Made by a program: the position numbers and the translations under genes
Part shown: positions 62,023 through 64,000 of the stretch, piece by piece
Numbering within the stretch: position 1 is the stretch's first letter
Layout: every line of letters starts with the position of its first letter
Notes under the pieces: generated by a model
What the model was told of the DNA's origin: nothing
Database searches by the model: none
What the model saw: the letters and a program-made list of their open reading frames with translations, nothing else
Assembly (NCBI GenBank): GCA_041393535.1
Contig: JAWKJY010000004.1
Span: forward strand, 124,001 to 188,000
Source of the DNA: JAWKJY01 sp041393535
GTDB taxonomy: Bacteria; Actinomycetota; Thermoleophilia; Gaiellales; Gaiellaceae
Reading direction: 5' to 3'
DNA length: 64,000 nucleotides

Positions 62023-62733
62023 CTGCTGACCCCACCACAGACCGAGGCGGCCGCCCGCGAGGCGCAGCTGCACCGGGCGCTCGGCGACCCGAGCCGCGTC
62101 CGCATCCTCGAGGCGCTGCGCGAGCACGGCGCCGAGCTCGACGCGCAGGAGATCGCCGACCGCGTCGGCCTGCACGCCAACACCGTTCGCTCGCACGTCC
62201 GCGTGCTCTCCGAGGCCGGCCTCGTGACGAGCGCGACCGAGGAGCGCAATCGCCCTGGCCGCCCGCGGATCGTCTACGGGCTCGCCTCCGAGACCGCGAA
62301 GCAGCAGGAGCCGGGCGCGTTCAGGCTGCTCGCCGAGATCCTCGCGAGCTACATCGCCGGCTCGGACGACGAGGCCGCGCCGTCACGCGCCGAGCAGGCC
62401 GGACGCGCGTGGGGCCACTACCTCGTCGACCGGCCGGCGCCGTTCAGCCCGACGTCCGCGAACGACGCGATCCAGCGCATGCTGAAGCTGCTCGAGGAGT
62501 TCGGCTTCAGCCCGCGGCTCGATCCCGCCGACCCGCAGGGACGGACGATCCTGATGCACCGGTGCCCGTTCGGCGAGGTCGCCCAGGAGTACCGGCGCGT
62601 CGTCTGCCCGGTGCACCTCGGGCTGATGCAGGGCGCCCTCGAGGAGCTCGGCGCCGGCGTCGACGCTGGCTCCCTCGAGCGGGACGCGGATGGGCACTGC
62701 GTGGCGCACCTGCAGGACGCCGCGGCCCGCTGA
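62023..62733 (+). CDS. sufR: SufR-like Fe-S transcriptional regulator
   Basis: About 236 residues from the preferred start. Winged-helix domain: LHRALGDPSRVRILEALREH, then DAQEIADRVGLHANTVRSHV and GLVTSATEERNRPGRPRIVY. The C-terminal cluster-binding region has Cys in MHRCPFGEVAQEYRRVVCPV and DGHCVAHL, as in SufR. It likely represses the divergent sufCBD genes when clusters are sufficient. Start unclear: no ATG, GTG or TTG lies in frame between the operator and the helix-turn-helix. CTG at 62023 follows GGAGG; GTG at 61912 is in frame but antisense to sufC. A lost base downstream of an ATG at 62003 is another option. Confidence 0.83.
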   Translation: MLTPPQTEAAAREAQLHRALGDPSRVRILEALREHGAELDAQEIADRVGLHANTVRSHVRVLSEAGLVTSATEERNRPGRPRIVYGLASETAKQQEPGAFRLLAEILASYIAGSDDEAAPSRAEQAGRAWGHYLVDRPAPFSPTSANDAIQRMLKLLEEFGFSPRLDPADPQGRTILMHRCPFGEVAQEYRRVVCPVHLGLMQGALEELGAGVDAGSLERDADGHCVAHLQDAAAR

Positions 62734-62795
62734 GCGGCCGGCATTAAGGCCAGGTTAATGGCCCGGGCCCGGGAGATCGCCCCGAGGCACGGTGC

Positions 62796-62801
62796 TATGC
62801 T
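62796..62801 (+). promoter_or_regulatory. -10 box (TATGCT) of the tat operon
   Basis: TANNNT hexamer six nucleotides before the tatA ATG at 62808; leaderless transcript likely. Confidence 0.4.
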
Positions 62802-62807
62802 CGCCGC

Positions 62808-63167
62808 ATGCCTCTCGGACTGTTCCAGAACGTCGGCGTGTGGGAGATCCTGATCCTCCTGCTCGTCCTCCTGCTCGTGTTCGGACCCAAGCGCCTGCCG
62901 GAGATGGGCCGCTCGCTCGGCCGCGGCATGCGCGAGTTCAAGGACTCCATCACCGGCAAGATCGGTGACGACGACGACGACCAGCCCGCGCTCGTCACGG
63001 CTGCCCCGACCGCGACTGCGCCGGCTCCCGCCCCCGTCGTGACGGCCGAGCCCGTCGCGGCGCCCGCTCCCGTCATGACGGCAGAGCCGGCCGCGGCGCC
63101 CGCCGCCGCCGAGCCCACCGCCACGGCCCCCGCGCCGGCCCCCGAGGCCGAGCGCCCCACCGCCTAG
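62808..63167 (+). CDS. tatA: Twin-arginine translocase TatA, copy 1
   Basis: 119 residues. One N-terminal membrane helix (WEILILLLVLLLVFG), hinge with PKRLPEMGRSLGRGMREF amphipathic helix, then an acidic DDDDD patch and an Ala/Pro-rich tail of TAEP and APAP units. TatA/E family pore component. Residues 1-47 are almost identical to those of copy 2, with matching nucleotides, so this is a recent tandem duplication; the tail is longer here. Confidence 0.92.
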   Translation: MPLGLFQNVGVWEILILLLVLLLVFGPKRLPEMGRSLGRGMREFKDSITGKIGDDDDDQPALVTAAPTATAPAPAPVVTAEPVAAPAPVMTAEPAAAPAAAEPTATAPAPAPEAERPTA

Positions 63168-63174
63168 CTCGTCG

Positions 63175-63474
63175 ATGTTCAGCAACATCGGCATCTGGGA
63201 GATCCTGCTCCTGCTGCTCGTCCTGCTGCTCGTGTTCGGGCCCAAGCGCCTGCCGGAGATGGGCCGCTCGCTCGGCCGCGGGATGCGCGAGTTCAAGGAC
63301 TCGATCACGGGCAAGGTCGTCGACGACGAGGAGCCCGACATCGCCCCCGCGACCGGCGCGCAGGTCGTCGGCCACGCCGAGATCGTCGACGTGGCGCCGG
63401 TCCCGGTGAACGCGACGATCCCGGCCACCGCCGCGGTCGCAGCGGACGCCGAGGGCGTCCGCACCAGCAGCTAG
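63175..63474 (+). CDS. tatA: Twin-arginine translocase TatA, copy 2
   Basis: 99 residues. Same core as copy 1 (WEILLLLLVLLLVFGPKRLP, then MGRSLGRGMREFKDSITGK), diverging after about residue 47 to an acidic, then Ala/Val-rich tail. It follows copy 1 by only 7 nt. One copy may have specialised to a TatB-like role, but neither has the longer TatB helix signature. Confidence 0.92.
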   Translation: MFSNIGIWEILLLLLVLLLVFGPKRLPEMGRSLGRGMREFKDSITGKVVDDEEPDIAPATGAQVVGHAEIVDVAPVPVNATIPATAAVAADAEGVRTSS

Positions 63475-63487
63475 CGGAGCGGCATCG

Positions 63488-64000
63488 GTGCCGCGCCTCC
63501 CGCGCCGCCTCGGTCACGAGGATACCGCGACGCTCGTCGAGCACCTCGACGAGCTTCGCGCGCGCGTGATCGTGGTCGTCGGCGCGCTGGCCGTCACGTT
63601 CGGCGTCGCGTACGCCTTTCGCAACCAGATCATCGAGGCGTTCCAGCGCCCGCTCCCTGACTGCAAGGTGCGCAGCGACGTCACCGGCGAGTGCCTGGAG
63701 GCGTTCCGGCTCACGACGCTCAGCCCGATCGAGCCGTTCATGACGTCGTTCACGGTCTCCGCGTGGGCCGCGGTGTCCGCGGCGCTGCCCGTGCTGATCT
63801 GGCAGATCTGGGGCTTCATCGCCCCGGCCTTCGAGCGACGTGACCAGAAGACGATCGCGCGGCTGCTCAGCGCTGGCACCGGGCTCTTCGTGGGCGGGAT
63901 CGGCTTTGCCTACTTCGTGGTGCTCCCCGCGGCGATCCCGTTCCTCGTCGGGTTCGACTCCGAGAACTACGACATCCAGCTGCGTGCGCGGGAGTACATC
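63488..64000 (+). CDS. tatC: Twin-arginine translocase TatC (truncated by window end)
   Basis: First 171 codons from a GTG at 63488; the gene runs off the window. TLVEHLDELRARVIVVVGAL is the TatC N-terminus, LSPIEPFMTSFTVSAWAAVS and LIWQIWGFIAPAFERRDQKT follow, with the conserved Pro and Glu, then LFVGGIGFAYFVVLPAAIPF. Receptor of the Tat pathway. The first periplasmic loop carries a Cys pair (PDCKVRSDVTGEC). Operon with both tatA genes. Confidence 0.92.
   Translation, partial: MPRLPRRLGHEDTATLVEHLDELRARVIVVVGALAVTFGVAYAFRNQIIEAFQRPLPDCKVRSDVTGECLEAFRLTTLSPIEPFMTSFTVSAWAAVSAALPVLIWQIWGFIAPAFERRDQKTIARLLSAGTGLFVGGIGFAYFVVLPAAIPFLVGFDSENYDIQLRAREYI

Overview
The window is very GC-rich and carries an actinobacterial gene set: SUF cluster with SufU and a SufR-type regulator, TatA/TatC, the FhaA-FhaB-PP2C-RodA-PBP-PknB cell-wall signalling locus, OpcA beside Zwf, ANTAR and GAF regulators, and F420-type enzymes. 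GTG starts and ATGA/GTGA stop-start overlaps are frequent. A deep-branching actinobacterium such as Thermoleophilia (Solirubrobacterales or Gaiellales) is my best guess. It rests on gene content only, since no rRNA or tRNA gene was found.

Layout. 1-3.7 kb: gluconate-dehydrogenase-like subunit 3 and GMC oxidoreductase, a BrkB membrane protein with a broken C-terminus, and a DUF1294 protein. 3.8-9.2 kb: a possible small RNA, a zinc-ribbon/PAS protein, a membrane-anchored repeat protein, 2-oxoglutarate dehydrogenase E1, a rhodanese and a lipoprotein. 9.2-15.1 kb: glycolate oxidase glcD-E-F on the minus strand, glyoxylate reductase, a deazaflavin-dependent nitroreductase. 15.2-18.1 kb: a COX1-like protein without heme ligands, followed by a half-CtaA/CtaB fusion. 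18.2-21.4 kb: two secreted Ig/FN3-like proteins. 21.4-25.1 kb: a hybrid sensor kinase whose receiver is in another frame. 25-31.6 kb: pentose-phosphate operon tkt-tal-gnd-zwf-opcA (minus strand). 31.7-38.7 kb: DUF488, rhomboid, tandem emfourin-like protein, ANTAR regulator with a frameshifted partner kinase, DUF2269, SIMPL, HNH and DUF4446 proteins. 38.7-51.8 kb: membrane/CARDB protein diverging from a polytopic Ser/Thr kinase, then fhaA-fhaB-pstP-rodA-pbpA-pknB-ddl-dcd-epimerase. 51.8-52.0 kb: a structured RNA candidate with its own terminator. 52.1-62.7 kb: SUF genes in two blocks (sufS-sufU-Rieske and sufC-sufB-sufD), separated by a P-type ATPase, an F420-type oxidoreductase and a SnoaL-like protein; a SufR-like regulator diverges from sufC. 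62.8-64 kb: two tatA copies and a truncated tatC.

Many first-in-unit genes have a TANNNT box only 6-8 nt before the start codon, which suggests widespread leaderless transcription. At least four single-base losses break otherwise intact proteins; they are either assembly errors or real lesions. The most unusual items are the ligand-less COX1 homologue, the RNA candidate at 51.8-52.0 kb that carries a 15-nt complement to the 16S rRNA 3' end, the possible ~60-nt sRNA near 3.8 kb, and a repeated 3'-end hairpin at 31.7 and 33.2 kb. I found no CRISPR array, insertion sequence, rRNA or tRNA gene.
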